Assembly (NCBI RefSeq): GCF_001654495.1
Contig: NZ_CP015849.1
Coordinates: 2,370,501-2,434,500, forward strand
DNA from: Streptomyces sp. SAT1
GTDB lineage: Bacteria > Actinomycetota > Actinomycetes > Streptomycetales > Streptomycetaceae
Direction: 5' to 3'
Length of the DNA: 64,000 bases
The notes beneath the pieces were generated by a model. The model was not told the DNA's origin, made no database searches, and saw only the letters and a list, made by a program, of their open reading frames with translations. Both the position numbers and the translations under genes were made by a program. Positions within the stretch are counted from its first letter, which is position 1, and each line of letters begins with the position of its first letter. Below are positions 52,785-61,754 of the stretch, piece after piece.

Positions 52785-53873
52785 GTGTCCTTGTCCGCCG
52801 TCCTGCTGGCCGCCGGCCCCTCACCGTCCCCCTCGGAGTCACCCTCCGTGACGGTCCCCACGCTCCAGGACGCCCAGGAGAGCGCGAACCAGGCCGCGAG
52901 CTGGGTGGAGCAGAACTGGTCCACCTGGCTGGCGATCGGTATGCGGGTCGTGCTGATCCTGGTGATAGCGAGCGTGCTGCGGGTGGTGGTGCGGCGGGCG
53001 ATCACCAAGCTGATCGACCGGATGAACCGCACCGCGCAGCAGGCGAGCAGCACGGCGCTGGGCGGGCTGCTGGTCAACGCGGAGCGGCGCAGGCAGCGGT
53101 CGGCGGCGATCGGTTCGGTGCTGCGCTCGGTGGCGAGTTTCCTGATCATGGGGACGGCCGCGCTGATGGTGCTGTCCGCGTTCCAGATCAATCTGGCGCC
53201 GCTGCTGGCGTCGGCCGGTGTGGCGGGGGTCGCGGTCGGTTTCGGCGCCCGGAACCTGGTCACGGACTTCCTCTCCGGTGTCTTCATGATCCTGGAGGAC
53301 CAGTACGGCGTCGGGGACACGATCGACGCGGGCGTGGCCTCCGGTGAGGTGATCGAGGTCGGGCTGCGGGTGACGAAGCTGCGCGGCGACAACGGCGAGA
53401 TCTGGTACGTCCGCAACGGCGAGGTCAAGCGGATCGGCAACCTCTCCCAGGGCTGGGCGACGGCGGGCGTGGACGTGACCGTCCGGGCGGGTGAGGACCT
53501 GGACCGGCTCAGGGCGACGCTGACCGAGGTCGCGGAGAAGATGGGCAAGGAAGAGCCCTGGAACGAGCTGCTGTGGAGCCCGATCGAGGTGCTGGGCCTG
53601 GACAGCGTGCTGATCGACTCGATGGTGGTGCGGGTCTCGGCCAAGACGATGCCGGGCAGGTCGACGGCGGTCGAGCGAGAGCTGCGCTGGCGCATCAAGC
53701 GCGCCTTCGACGAGGCGGACATCCGCATCGTGGGCGGCGCCACGGCCCCCGCCGACGACGAGGCCCCCGACCCGATGGCCACCATCGCCGCCCCCTCCGC
53801 CTTCGCCAACCCGGCCTCCGACCAGGCCAAGGCCGCCACCCCGATCCCGCCGCAGCAGCCGACGGGCAAGTAG
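52785..53873 (+). CDS. Small-conductance mechanosensitive channel (MscS family)
   Basis: A 362-residue channel that releases solutes during osmotic downshock. Three membrane helices lie at about 48-70, 108-130 and 138-165; the pore helix shows PLLASAGVAGVAVGFGARNLVTDFLSG with the Gly/Ala pattern of MscS TM3. The beta domain continues with GDTIDAGVASGEVIEVGLRVTKLR and GEIWYVRNGEV. The C-terminal about 50 residues are Pro/Ala-rich. GTG 52785 has GGAGG 8 nt upstream. Confidence 0.9.
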   Translation: MSLSAVLLAAGPSPSPSESPSVTVPTLQDAQESANQAASWVEQNWSTWLAIGMRVVLILVIASVLRVVVRRAITKLIDRMNRTAQQASSTALGGLLVNAERRRQRSAAIGSVLRSVASFLIMGTAALMVLSAFQINLAPLLASAGVAGVAVGFGARNLVTDFLSGVFMILEDQYGVGDTIDAGVASGEVIEVGLRVTKLRGDNGEIWYVRNGEVKRIGNLSQGWATAGVDVTVRAGEDLDRLRATLTEVAEKMGKEEPWNELLWSPIEVLGLDSVLIDSMVVRVSAKTMPGRSTAVERELRWRIKRAFDEADIRIVGGATAPADDEAPDPMATIAAPSAFANPASDQAKAATPIPPQQPTGK

Positions 53874-54001
53874 GGACGGGCCGGGACGGAACGGTTCAGC
53901 ACACTCGTTCGAGTGAAGGACCCTCTGCTACGGCGTGACGCGCGGGTCGCATGCTCCATCGTTGCGCCGGGGCACCCGGCGCGGGCTTAGCCTGGCAGCA
54001 G

Positions 54002-54039
54002 CGCGACAAGGAGAACCAGCCGCGACAAGGAGAACCAGC
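54002..54039 (+). promoter_or_regulatory. Tandem duplication of the ribosome-binding region before the Uma2 gene
   Basis: The 19-bp unit CGCGACAAGGAGAACCAGC occurs twice in a row (54002-54020, 54021-54039), each with AAGGAG. The second is the functional ribosome site for GTG 54041. Confidence 0.85.
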
Positions 54040-54040
54040 G

Positions 54041-54661
54041 GTGAGCGCCGAACCCATCACGGAGCCGGTCATGACGCAGCAGGACCCCATCGATCTGTTG
54101 ATCGCGATCGAGAAGGCGTCCGTGGCGCCGATTCGACCCGAGTACGTCGAGGGGACGGCCATCGTGCCACCGCAGCCGAACGACAACCACAACGACGGCG
54201 TGTTCGAGTTGGCCCATCAGTTCCGTACCGCCGGCTTCCGCCTCGTCGGCATGGGAAACGGCTATCGCGCCGCCCACAAGGACGGCAGCACCATGGCCCT
54301 GGTCGTCCCGGACTTCTACGTCCGCCGCCGGAGGCCGACCGAGCTGGACGAGTCCTACCACCGGGCGCACAAGTCCTGGTACCCGATCGACATGCTCGCC
54401 CTCGTCGGCGAGGTCACCTCCACCAACCACGAGACGGACACCGGCCCGAAGCTCCGCACATACGCCGCAGCGGGCGTCCCCGTCTACGTTCTCATCAACC
54501 GCGAGTCGAGGACGGCTCACTGCCTCACCGACCCGGTCGTTCCCGGGGGCGAGCCCACCAGGGCCTACTACGACACCGAGGAAAAGGTCGACCTGGGACA
54601 GGCTCTCCCTCTGCCCGTCCCGTACCCCACGCTCGACACCGCCCCGTTCGTCGCGGGCTGA
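54041..54661 (+). CDS. Uma2-family (DUF820) endonuclease-like protein
   Basis: A 206-residue protein with a PD-(D/E)xK fold of the Uma2 family. The core is seen as LVVPDFYVRRRRP (Asp), then LALVGEVTSTNHETDTGPKLRTYAAAGVPVYVLINRE (Glu, Asp, Lys in the typical E-TS-x-N-x-x-x-D-x-x-x-K order). Uma2 genes are abundant in Streptomyces and their role is unknown. GTG 54041 is chosen because the AAGGAG of the duplicated unit lies about 8 nt upstream; the frame is open further upstream but would read through the duplication. Confidence 0.85.
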   Translation: MSAEPITEPVMTQQDPIDLLIAIEKASVAPIRPEYVEGTAIVPPQPNDNHNDGVFELAHQFRTAGFRLVGMGNGYRAAHKDGSTMALVVPDFYVRRRRPTELDESYHRAHKSWYPIDMLALVGEVTSTNHETDTGPKLRTYAAAGVPVYVLINRESRTAHCLTDPVVPGGEPTRAYYDTEEKVDLGQALPLPVPYPTLDTAPFVAG

Positions 54662-54760
54662 GCCCGGATTCCGGCACCCGCGCATAACGACTCCGCAGCC
54701 TCCCCGTCGCCCGGTCTTGACGCCCCCTTCATCTCGGGCTTAGGTTCCTGGCACTCGAAC

Positions 54761-54773
54761 AGGAAACTTTCCT
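54761..54773 (+). promoter_or_regulatory. CsnR-type operator
   Basis: AGGAAA-C-TTTCCT is a 13-bp perfect dyad 34 nt before the ROK-regulator ATG. It resembles the palindromic site bound by CsnR in Streptomyces, as I recall it, and would autoregulate the operon. Confidence 0.75.
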
Positions 54774-54806
54774 AACAGTGATCTTCCAGGGCAGGGGGCG
54801 AGACGC

Positions 54807-56018
54807 ATGGCAGGGACCGCCGGTACGCCGGGCACCCCGCGCGTCCTGCGCGCCATGAACGACCGGGCCGCCCTCGATCTGCTGCTGGAGCACGGGCCGC
54901 TGTCGCGCACCCGGATCGGCAAGCTGACCGGTCTCTCCAAGCCGACCGCCTCGCAGCTGCTGGCGCGTCTTGAGGCCGCCGGGCTGGTGCTCGCCACCGG
55001 CACCAGCGAGGGCAGGCCGGGTCCGAACGCGCAGCTCTACTCCGTCAATCCGGCCGCCGCGCACGCCGCCGGACTCGACGTCAATCCGCACCGCATCCGC
55101 GCCGCCGTCGCCGACGTCACCGGCCGCACGGTGGGCGAGTTCAAGCTGCCCACACCCGGCCGGCACCCGACCCAGCCGGTCGTCCGGCAGGTCACCGACG
55201 CGCTGGACGGCGCGGTGAAGGCGGCGGGCCTGGCCCGCGCCGACGTGCACCGCCTCGTCATCGGCACCCCCGGCGCGTTCGACCCGAACACCGGCCGGCT
55301 GCGCTACGCCTCCCACCTGCCCGGCTGGCACTCCCCCACGATCCTCGACGAACTGGCCGCGGCGCTGCCGATGCCGGTGGAGTACGAGAACGACGTCAAC
55401 CTCGTCGCCATCGCCGAGCAGCGCCTCGGCGCGGCCCGCGGCCACCAGGACTTCGTGCTGCTGTGGAACCAGGAGGGCATGGGCGCCGCCCTGGTCCTCG
55501 GCGGCCGGCTGCACCGCGGCTGGACCGGCGGCGCCGGCGAGGTCGGCTTCCTGCCGGTGCCCGGCGCGCCCCTGGTCCGCCAGGTGACCAAGGCCAACAG
55601 CGGCGGCTACCAGGAACTCGCCGGAGCCCAGGCCGTACCCAAGCTGGCCCGCGCGCTCGGCCTCGCGGACGTGCCCACCGGGCCGTACACCGACGCCGCC
55701 GCCGCGCTCGTGGCCCGCGCCGCCGACCACGCGAGCGGCCCGCACCGCACCCTGCTGACGACCTACGCGACCCATCTGGCCACCGGCCTCGCCTCACTGG
55801 TCTCCGTGCTCGACCCGGAGCTGGTGGTGCTCAGCGGCAGCGCGCTCACCGCCGGCGGCGAGGTGCTGCGCGCCCTGGTCCAGGCCGAGCTGGAGGACCT
55901 GGCCGCCGCCCGGCCGCGCCTCGTGGTCGGCGACGTCCGCGAACAACCCGTGCTGCGCGGCGCGCTGGAGAGCGCCCTCGCGGCCACCCGCGACGAGGTC
56001 TTCGACACCTCGCGCTGA
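54807..56018 (+). CDS. csnR: ROK-family repressor, CsnR-like
   Basis: A 403-residue regulator with an N-terminal winged helix (SRTRIGKLTGLSKPTASQLLARLEAAGLV) and a ROK domain. The usual CxCGxxGC zinc motif of ROK proteins is absent (contrast the ROK protein at 18796). Gene order (ROK regulator, sugar-binding lipoprotein, two permeases, GH4 glycosidase, sugar kinase) equals the csnR-csnEFGHK chitosan-oligosaccharide operon described in Streptomyces, so it likely represses the operon until chitosan-derived oligosaccharides appear. The identification rests on order, family and operator rather than alignment. Confidence 0.82.
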   Translation: MAGTAGTPGTPRVLRAMNDRAALDLLLEHGPLSRTRIGKLTGLSKPTASQLLARLEAAGLVLATGTSEGRPGPNAQLYSVNPAAAHAAGLDVNPHRIRAAVADVTGRTVGEFKLPTPGRHPTQPVVRQVTDALDGAVKAAGLARADVHRLVIGTPGAFDPNTGRLRYASHLPGWHSPTILDELAAALPMPVEYENDVNLVAIAEQRLGAARGHQDFVLLWNQEGMGAALVLGGRLHRGWTGGAGEVGFLPVPGAPLVRQVTKANSGGYQELAGAQAVPKLARALGLADVPTGPYTDAAAALVARAADHASGPHRTLLTTYATHLATGLASLVSVLDPELVVLSGSALTAGGEVLRALVQAELEDLAAARPRLVVGDVREQPVLRGALESALAATRDEVFDTSR

Positions 56019-56102
56019 ACCACCGCACGACCGCCCCCCGCACCACCCGTCCTCCCCCGTCCGCACCGCACCGTCCCGCCCCCGCCCCAGGGAGAACCCG
56101 TC

Positions 56103-57440
56103 ATGCCCGAAGTGCCCCGGAAAGCGGCCCTCGTCCTCGCCGCCTCCGTCTCCGTCGCGCTGTTCGCCACCGCCTGCACCGGCCAGCCCGGCTCCGGAGC
56201 GAACGACGACGCCTCGAAGGACACCACGATCAACTTCTGGCACGCCTGGAGCGCGCCGAACGAGGTGAAGGGCGTCCAGGCGCTGGTCGACGGCTTCGAG
56301 AAGGCGCACCCCAACATCCACGTCAACGTCGTCGGCAACATGACCGACGACAAGATGAACCAGGCGCTGCGCACCGGCGGTGACAAGGCACCGGACGTGA
56401 TCTCGTCCTTCACCACCAACAACGTGGGCAAGTTCTGCTCCTCGGGCGCGCTGGTCGACCTCAACCCCCTCTTCAAGAAGGCGGGCATCGACGCCGGCAG
56501 AACATTCCCGAAGGCGATGAACGAATACACGCAGTTCGACGGGAAGCGGTGCACGGCGCCGCTGCTCGGCGACGCGTACGGGCTCTACTACAACAAGACC
56601 GCTTTCGAGAAGGCCGGTATCAAGCAGGCGCCCAGGACCTGGTCCGAGTTCGAGGCGGACGCCAAGGCGCTGACGATCCCCGACGGGGACGGTTTCAAGC
56701 AGCTCGGTGTCATGCCGACGTACCACGGCTGGGAGACCACGACCGAGCACCTCTTCGCGCAGTTCTCCCCGCGGTACTTCGACGCCGACGGCAAGTCGAA
56801 CGTCGCCAAGGACCCCGCCTTCGAAAAGGCATACACCTTCCAGAAGAAGCTCGTCGACGAACTCGGCGGATTCCAGAAGCTGGAGAAGTACCGCGCCACA
56901 CTCGGTGACGAATGGGGCCCCAAGCACCCCTTCCACACCGGCCAGGTGGCCATGCAGCTCGACGGCGAATGGCGCCTGGGCATGGCCGAGGAGGCCAAGC
57001 CGGGCTTCGAGATCGGCGTGGCCCCGCTGCCCGTGCCGGACGGCCAGGAGAGCCAGTACGGCAAGGGCTACATCACCGGCACCATCACCGGTATCGCCGC
57101 CACCAGCCGCAAGCAGAACGCGGCCTGGGAATTCGTGAAGTACATCTCCACGGACACCGACGCGGTGGTCGGCTTCGCCAACGCCATCCACAACGTGCCC
57201 TCCACCCTGGCCGCCCTGAAGTCCCCGAAGCTCAAGTACGACCCGCGGTTCAAGACGTTCCTGGACATCGCGGCCGACACGAACTCGACGACCACGCCCG
57301 CCTCGATCAACGGCGGCCAGTACCTGGTCACGGTCCAGCAGCTCGGCTACGACTACGAGAGCGGCAAGCAGAAGGACCTGAAGGCCGGTCTCGAAAAGGC
57401 CGCCCACCAGATCGACACGGACATCGCGCAGGCGGAGTAG
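56103..57440 (+). CDS. csnE: Sugar ABC transporter binding lipoprotein (CsnE-like)
   Basis: A 445-residue extracellular solute-binding protein, family 1. It has a signal peptide and lipobox ending in Cys25 (ALFATAC), then TTINFWHAWSAPNEVKGVQALVDGFEKAHPNI typical of oligosaccharide-binding proteins, and YGLYYNKTAFEKAGI mid-chain. It probably captures chitosan oligosaccharides outside the cell. GGGAGAA lies before ATG 56103. It follows csnR by 84 nt and the first permease follows after 7 nt. Confidence 0.88.
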   Translation: MPEVPRKAALVLAASVSVALFATACTGQPGSGANDDASKDTTINFWHAWSAPNEVKGVQALVDGFEKAHPNIHVNVVGNMTDDKMNQALRTGGDKAPDVISSFTTNNVGKFCSSGALVDLNPLFKKAGIDAGRTFPKAMNEYTQFDGKRCTAPLLGDAYGLYYNKTAFEKAGIKQAPRTWSEFEADAKALTIPDGDGFKQLGVMPTYHGWETTTEHLFAQFSPRYFDADGKSNVAKDPAFEKAYTFQKKLVDELGGFQKLEKYRATLGDEWGPKHPFHTGQVAMQLDGEWRLGMAEEAKPGFEIGVAPLPVPDGQESQYGKGYITGTITGIAATSRKQNAAWEFVKYISTDTDAVVGFANAIHNVPSTLAALKSPKLKYDPRFKTFLDIAADTNSTTTPASINGGQYLVTVQQLGYDYESGKQKDLKAGLEKAAHQIDTDIAQAE

Positions 57441-57447
57441 GCACGCG

Positions 57448-58389
57448 ATGACCACCGTCACCCTGGCGTCGAAACGCCGCCGCGCGGCCCTGCGGACCCT
57501 CGCCTTCATGTCGCCCTGGCTGATCGGATTCGCGGTCTTCTTCGCGTATCCGCTGATCTCCACGGTCTACTTCTCGTTCATGCACTACGACGGCTTCAAC
57601 CCGCCGACGTGGAGCGGCGCGAAGAACTGGACGTACGTCTTCGAGAACTACCCGCTGTTCTGGCCGGCCCTGCGCAACACCCTGTGGCTGGTGGTGATCA
57701 TGGTGGCCCTGCGGGTCCTGTTCGGACTCGGCATCGGACTGCTGATCACCAAGATCAAGACGGGCACGGGTGTCTTCCGCACCCTGTTCTACCTGCCGTA
57801 TCTGGCCCCGCCGGTCGCCGCGACCATGGCCTTCGCCTTCCTGCTCAACCCCGGCACGGGCCCGGTCAACTCCCTGCTGGAGAAGGCGGGCATCCCCGCG
57901 CCCGGCTGGTTCAACGACCCCACCTGGTCCAAGCCGGCCCTGACCCTGCTCGCCCTGTGGGGCATCGGCGACCTGATGGTCATCTTCATGGCCGCCCTGC
58001 TCGACGTGCCCACCGAGCAGTACGAGGCGGCCGAGCTGGACGGCGCCTCGCCCTGGCAGCGCTTCCGGTACGTCACCCTGCCGAACATCTCGCCGATCGT
58101 GATGTTCGCCGTGGTCACCGGGGTGATCCAGACGATGCAGTACTACACGCAGCCGCTGATCGCCGGGAAGGTCGCCTCGGGCGTGATCCAGGGCGCGGGC
58201 ACCATGTTCGAGCCCGGCTACCCGGACAAGTCCACGCTGACCCTCCCCCAGCTCGTGTACAACCTCGGCTTCCAGCGTTTCGACTACGGCTCGGCCTGTG
58301 TGGTGGCGCTGGTGCTGTTCGTCCTGTCCATGGCGTTCACCTCACTGCTGATGCGGCGCCGGGGCGGTCTCATGCAGGCAGGTGACTGA
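57448..58389 (+). CDS. csnF: Sugar ABC transporter permease 1 (CsnF-like)
   Basis: A 313-residue MalF-type permease with six helices. The N-terminal LAFMSPWLIGFAVFFAYPLISTVYFSFMHYDGF is typical of CUT1 sugar permeases, and the EAA loop is YEAAELDGASPWQRFRYVTLPNISP. It forms the pore with the next gene product. No ATPase gene is in the operon; Streptomyces CUT1 systems generally borrow the shared MsiK ATPase. Confidence 0.9.
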   Translation: MTTVTLASKRRRAALRTLAFMSPWLIGFAVFFAYPLISTVYFSFMHYDGFNPPTWSGAKNWTYVFENYPLFWPALRNTLWLVVIMVALRVLFGLGIGLLITKIKTGTGVFRTLFYLPYLAPPVAATMAFAFLLNPGTGPVNSLLEKAGIPAPGWFNDPTWSKPALTLLALWGIGDLMVIFMAALLDVPTEQYEAAELDGASPWQRFRYVTLPNISPIVMFAVVTGVIQTMQYYTQPLIAGKVASGVIQGAGTMFEPGYPDKSTLTLPQLVYNLGFQRFDYGSACVVALVLFVLSMAFTSLLMRRRGGLMQAGD

Positions 58390-58391
58390 CG

Positions 58392-59285
58392 ATGACCCAG
58401 GTCCTGGACCACCCGGCCGCCCTCAAGGCCCCCGTCTCGCCCGCGGAGCGCACCGCCCGCCGCAAGGCCCTCCTGGAGTGGATCGCGGTCCACGCGCTCG
58501 GCGTGGCCGCCGCCCTCTTCTTCGTGCTGCCCTTCGTGTTCGTGTTCCTGACCTCGCTGATGAGCGACAGCCAGGCGCTCAGCCGCGATCTGATCCCGCA
58601 CACCTGGGAGTGGGGCAACTACAGGAAGGTCTTCGACACCCCGGGCTTCCTCACCTGGTGGCGGAACACCCTCCTGTACGCCGGAGCGGGCACGGTCCTC
58701 ACCGTCGTGTCCTCCGTCCCGGTGGCCTACGCGCTGGCCAAGTTCCGCTTCCGCGGCCGCAATCTCTCGCTGATGCTGGTCATCTCGATGATGATGCTGC
58801 CCCCGCAGGTGATCATCATCCCGATGTACCTGTTCTGGGCGAAGCAGCTGGACCTGTCCGGCACGCTGTGGCCGCTGATCATCCCCATGGCGTTCGGCGA
58901 CGCGTTCTCCATCTTCCTGCTGCGGCAGTTCCTGACGACCATCCCGAACGAGTACCTGGACGCGGCGAAGGTCGACGGCTGCGGCGACCTGCGCACCCTG
59001 GTGCGGGTGGTGCTGCCCATGGCCAAGCCCGGCATCGCGGCCGTGGCCCTCTTCCAGTTCTTCTACGCCTGGAACGACTACTTCGGTCCGCAGATCTACG
59101 CCTCGGAGAACCCGGCCGCCTGGACGCTGTCCTACGGCCTGGAGTCCTTCAAGGGCGCCCGCCACACCGACTGGAACCTCACCATGGCCGCCACCGTGCT
59201 GGTCATGGCCCCCGTGATCCTCGTGTTCTTCTTCGCGCAGAAGGCGTTCGTCGAGGGTGTCACGCTCACCGGAGTAAAGGGTTGA
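58392..59285 (+). CDS. csnG: Sugar ABC transporter permease 2 (CsnG-like)
   Basis: A 297-residue MalG-type permease with six helices. The EAA loop reads NEYLDAAKVDGCGDLRTLVRVVLPMAKPG. Other landmarks are VAYALAKFRFRGRNLS and MMMLPPQVIIIPMYLFW. It starts 2 nt after the previous stop, so translation is coupled. It pairs with the product of 57448-58389. Confidence 0.9.
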   Translation: MTQVLDHPAALKAPVSPAERTARRKALLEWIAVHALGVAAALFFVLPFVFVFLTSLMSDSQALSRDLIPHTWEWGNYRKVFDTPGFLTWWRNTLLYAGAGTVLTVVSSVPVAYALAKFRFRGRNLSLMLVISMMMLPPQVIIIPMYLFWAKQLDLSGTLWPLIIPMAFGDAFSIFLLRQFLTTIPNEYLDAAKVDGCGDLRTLVRVVLPMAKPGIAAVALFQFFYAWNDYFGPQIYASENPAAWTLSYGLESFKGARHTDWNLTMAATVLVMAPVILVFFFAQKAFVEGVTLTGVKG

Positions 59286-59290
59286 CAGAC

Positions 59291-60556
59291 ATGAAACTCA
59301 CCGTGGTCGGCGGCGGCTCGACCTACACCCCCGAACTCATCGACGGCTTCGCCCGGCTCAGGGACACCCTGCCCGTCGAGGAGCTGGTCCTGGTGGACCC
59401 GGCGGCCGACCGCCTGGAGCTGGTCGGCGGCCTGGCCCGGCGGATCTTCGCCAAGCAGGACCACCCCGGCCGGATCGTCACCACCTCCGACCTGGACGCG
59501 GGCGTGGAGGGCGCCGACGCCGTGCTGCTCCAGCTGCGCGTCGGCGGCCAGGCCGCCCGCCAGCAGGACGAGACCTGGCCGCTGGAGTGCGGCTGCGTCG
59601 GCCAGGAGACCACCGGCGCCGGCGGCCTGGCCAAGGCGCTGCGCACCGTCCCGGTCGTGCTGGACATCGCCGAGCGGGTGCGCCGCACCAACCCGGACGC
59701 CTGGATCATCGACTTCACCAACCCGGTCGGCATCGTCACCCGCGCCCTGCTGGAGGCCGGGCACCGGGCGGTCGGCCTGTGCAACGTGGCCATCGGCTTC
59801 CAGCGCAAGTTCGCGAAGCTGCTCGGCGTGGCCCCGCACGACGTCCACCTGGACCACATGGGCCTGAACCACCTCACCTGGGAGACCGGGGTGCGCCTGG
59901 GCGGCCCCGAGGGCGAGAACGTGCTGCCCCGGCTGCTGGCCGAGCACGGCGACGCCGTCGCCGAGGACCTGCGGCTGCCCCGCCCGGTCCTGGACCGCCT
60001 CGGCGTGGTCCCCTCGTACTACCTGCGCTACTTCTACGCGCACGACCAGGTGGTGGAGGAGCTGCGCACCAAGCCGTCCCGGGCCGCCGAGGTGGCCGCG
60101 ATGGAGCGCGAGCTGCTGGAGATGTACGGCGACCCGGCGCTGGACGAGAAGCCGGCCCTGCTCGCCAAGCGCGGCGGCGCCTACTACTCGGAGGCGGCCG
60201 TGGACCTGGCCGCGGCCCTGCTCGGCGGTGGCGGCAGCCCGTACCAGGTGGTCAACACCTACAACCGGGGCACGCTGCCCTTCCTGCCGGACGACGCGGT
60301 GATCGAGGTGCAGGCGGCCGTCGGCGCCAAGGGCGCCACCCCGCTGCCGGTGGCCCCCGTGGACCCGCTGTACGCGGGCCTGGTGGCCCATGTGACGGCG
60401 TACGAGCGACTCGCCCTGGAGGCGGCCCTGCACGGCGGCCGGGAGCGGGTCTTCCGCGCGCTGCTCGCCCACCCCCTGATCGGCCAGTACTCCTACGCCG
60501 AGACCCTCACCGACCAGCTGATCGCACACAACCGGGAGCATCTCGCGTGGGCCTGA
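59291..60556 (+). CDS. csnH: Family 4 glycosidase (CsnH-like, 6-phospho-beta-glucosidase type)
   Basis: A 421-residue NAD- and Mn-dependent GH4 enzyme. The N-terminal NAD loop is KLTVVGGGSTYTPELIDGF; Cys164 in GLCNVAIGF and His194 in HMGLNHLTW match the metal-binding Cys/His pair of the family. It would cleave intracellular amino-sugar or phosphorylated disaccharides. In the csn context the likely substrate is a chitosan-derived disaccharide. It overlaps the kinase gene by 10 nt. Confidence 0.87.
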   Translation: MKLTVVGGGSTYTPELIDGFARLRDTLPVEELVLVDPAADRLELVGGLARRIFAKQDHPGRIVTTSDLDAGVEGADAVLLQLRVGGQAARQQDETWPLECGCVGQETTGAGGLAKALRTVPVVLDIAERVRRTNPDAWIIDFTNPVGIVTRALLEAGHRAVGLCNVAIGFQRKFAKLLGVAPHDVHLDHMGLNHLTWETGVRLGGPEGENVLPRLLAEHGDAVAEDLRLPRPVLDRLGVVPSYYLRYFYAHDQVVEELRTKPSRAAEVAAMERELLEMYGDPALDEKPALLAKRGGAYYSEAAVDLAAALLGGGGSPYQVVNTYNRGTLPFLPDDAVIEVQAAVGAKGATPLPVAPVDPLYAGLVAHVTAYERLALEAALHGGRERVFRALLAHPLIGQYSYAETLTDQLIAHNREHLAWA

Positions 60557-61518
60557 CCGCAAGCGTCCTCGCCATCGACGCGGGCAACAGCAAGACCGAC
60601 GTCGCGGTCGTGGCGGCCGACGGAAGCGTCCTCGCCACGGCCCGCGGCGGCGGGTTCCGCCCGCCCGTGGTGGGCGTGGAGACGGCCGTGGACGTCCTCG
60701 CCGACGCCGTCACGCGCGCCTGCGCCGAGGCGGGCGTCGCCTCGGTCGCCCATGTGTCGGCCTGTCTGGCCAACGCCGACCTGCCCGTGGAGGAGGAGCA
60801 GCTGGCGGCGGCCCTGCACGCGCGCGCGTGGGGCACGAGCGTCGAGGTCCGCAACGACACGTTCGCCATACTGCGCGCGGGTGTGGCCGAGCCGCGCGGG
60901 GTGGCGGTGGTCTGCGGCGCCGGCATCAACTGCGTCGGCATGCGCCCGGACGGCCGCACGGCCCGCTTCCCGGCGATAGGCCGCATCTCCGGTGACTGGG
61001 GCGGCGGTTCGGGCCTGGCGGAGGAGGCCCTGTGGTACGCCGCCCGCGCCGAGGACGGCCGCGGCGAGCCGACCGCGCTGGTGCGCACGTTGCCCGGTCA
61101 CTTCGGACTCGACTCCATGTACGCCCTCATCGAGGCGCTGCACCTGGAGCACGTCGACCCGGAGCGCCGCCACGAGCTGGCCCCCGTGCTGTTCGCGACG
61201 GCCGCCGAGGGCGACCCGATCGCCCGCTCGATCGTGGAACGCCTGGCCGAGGAGGTGGTGGCCATGGCGGTGGTCGCCCTGGGCCGGCTGGACCTGCTGG
61301 ACGAGGAGGCCCCGGTGCTGCTGGGGGGCAGCGTCCTGGCCGCCCGCCACCCGCAGCTCGACGCGTCGCTGCGCGAACGCCTGGCCGCGCGCGCCCCGAA
61401 GGCCGTGCCGCAGGTGGTCACCGCCCGCCCGGTCCTGGGCGCGGCCCTGCTGGGCCTGGACCACGTGGGGGCGCCGGCCGGGGTGCAGGAGCGGGTGCGG
61501 GCGTACTTCGGGGGCTGA
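60547..61518 (+). CDS. csnK: BadF/BcrA-type amino-sugar kinase (CsnK-like)
   Basis: A 323-residue kinase of the N-acetylglucosamine/glucosamine kinase type. ATP-binding phosphate-1 loop: SVLAIDAGNSKTDVAVVAADG; RNDTFAILRAG holds the catalytic Asp; VAVVCGAGINCVGMRPDG and RISGDWGGGSGLAEEALW complete the fold. It would phosphorylate glucosamine released by the operon. GTG 60547 overlaps the glycosidase gene. This is the last gene before the terminator. Confidence 0.87.
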   Translation: MGLTASVLAIDAGNSKTDVAVVAADGSVLATARGGGFRPPVVGVETAVDVLADAVTRACAEAGVASVAHVSACLANADLPVEEEQLAAALHARAWGTSVEVRNDTFAILRAGVAEPRGVAVVCGAGINCVGMRPDGRTARFPAIGRISGDWGGGSGLAEEALWYAARAEDGRGEPTALVRTLPGHFGLDSMYALIEALHLEHVDPERRHELAPVLFATAAEGDPIARSIVERLAEEVVAMAVVALGRLDLLDEEAPVLLGGSVLAARHPQLDASLRERLAARAPKAVPQVVTARPVLGAALLGLDHVGAPAGVQERVRAYFGG

Positions 61519-61540
61519 ACGGGCGGTGCACGCACCACGG

Positions 61541-61573
61541 ACACGGGCCGGCACGCGGGTGACCGGCCCGTGT
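61541..61573 (+). terminator. Terminator of the csn-like operon
   Basis: An 11-bp perfect stem ACACGGGCCGG / CCGGCCCGTGT (61541-61551, 61563-61573) with an 11-nt loop, 23 nt after the kinase stop. Confidence 0.83.
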
Positions 61574-61754
61574 TCCATGTGTGCCGGGGGAACCGAACCG
61601 TTCCGCTTCACGTGTTCCTGAGCAGGGGGGGGCGTGCGCCGGGCGCGCGGCCGGGTTCCCCGCCGCGATCGGAGCAAGATCGGGCGAAGGCCGGTGCGGA
61701 TCCCGGTCAGGACAGGGATACTTGCGGCGACGGATGACCATGGGGGGGTCAGCA

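Noticed and set aside
53902..53915. Palindrome CACTCG-TT-CGAGTG after mscS
   Set aside because: Short, single, and too far from the Uma2 start to call an operator with any confidence.
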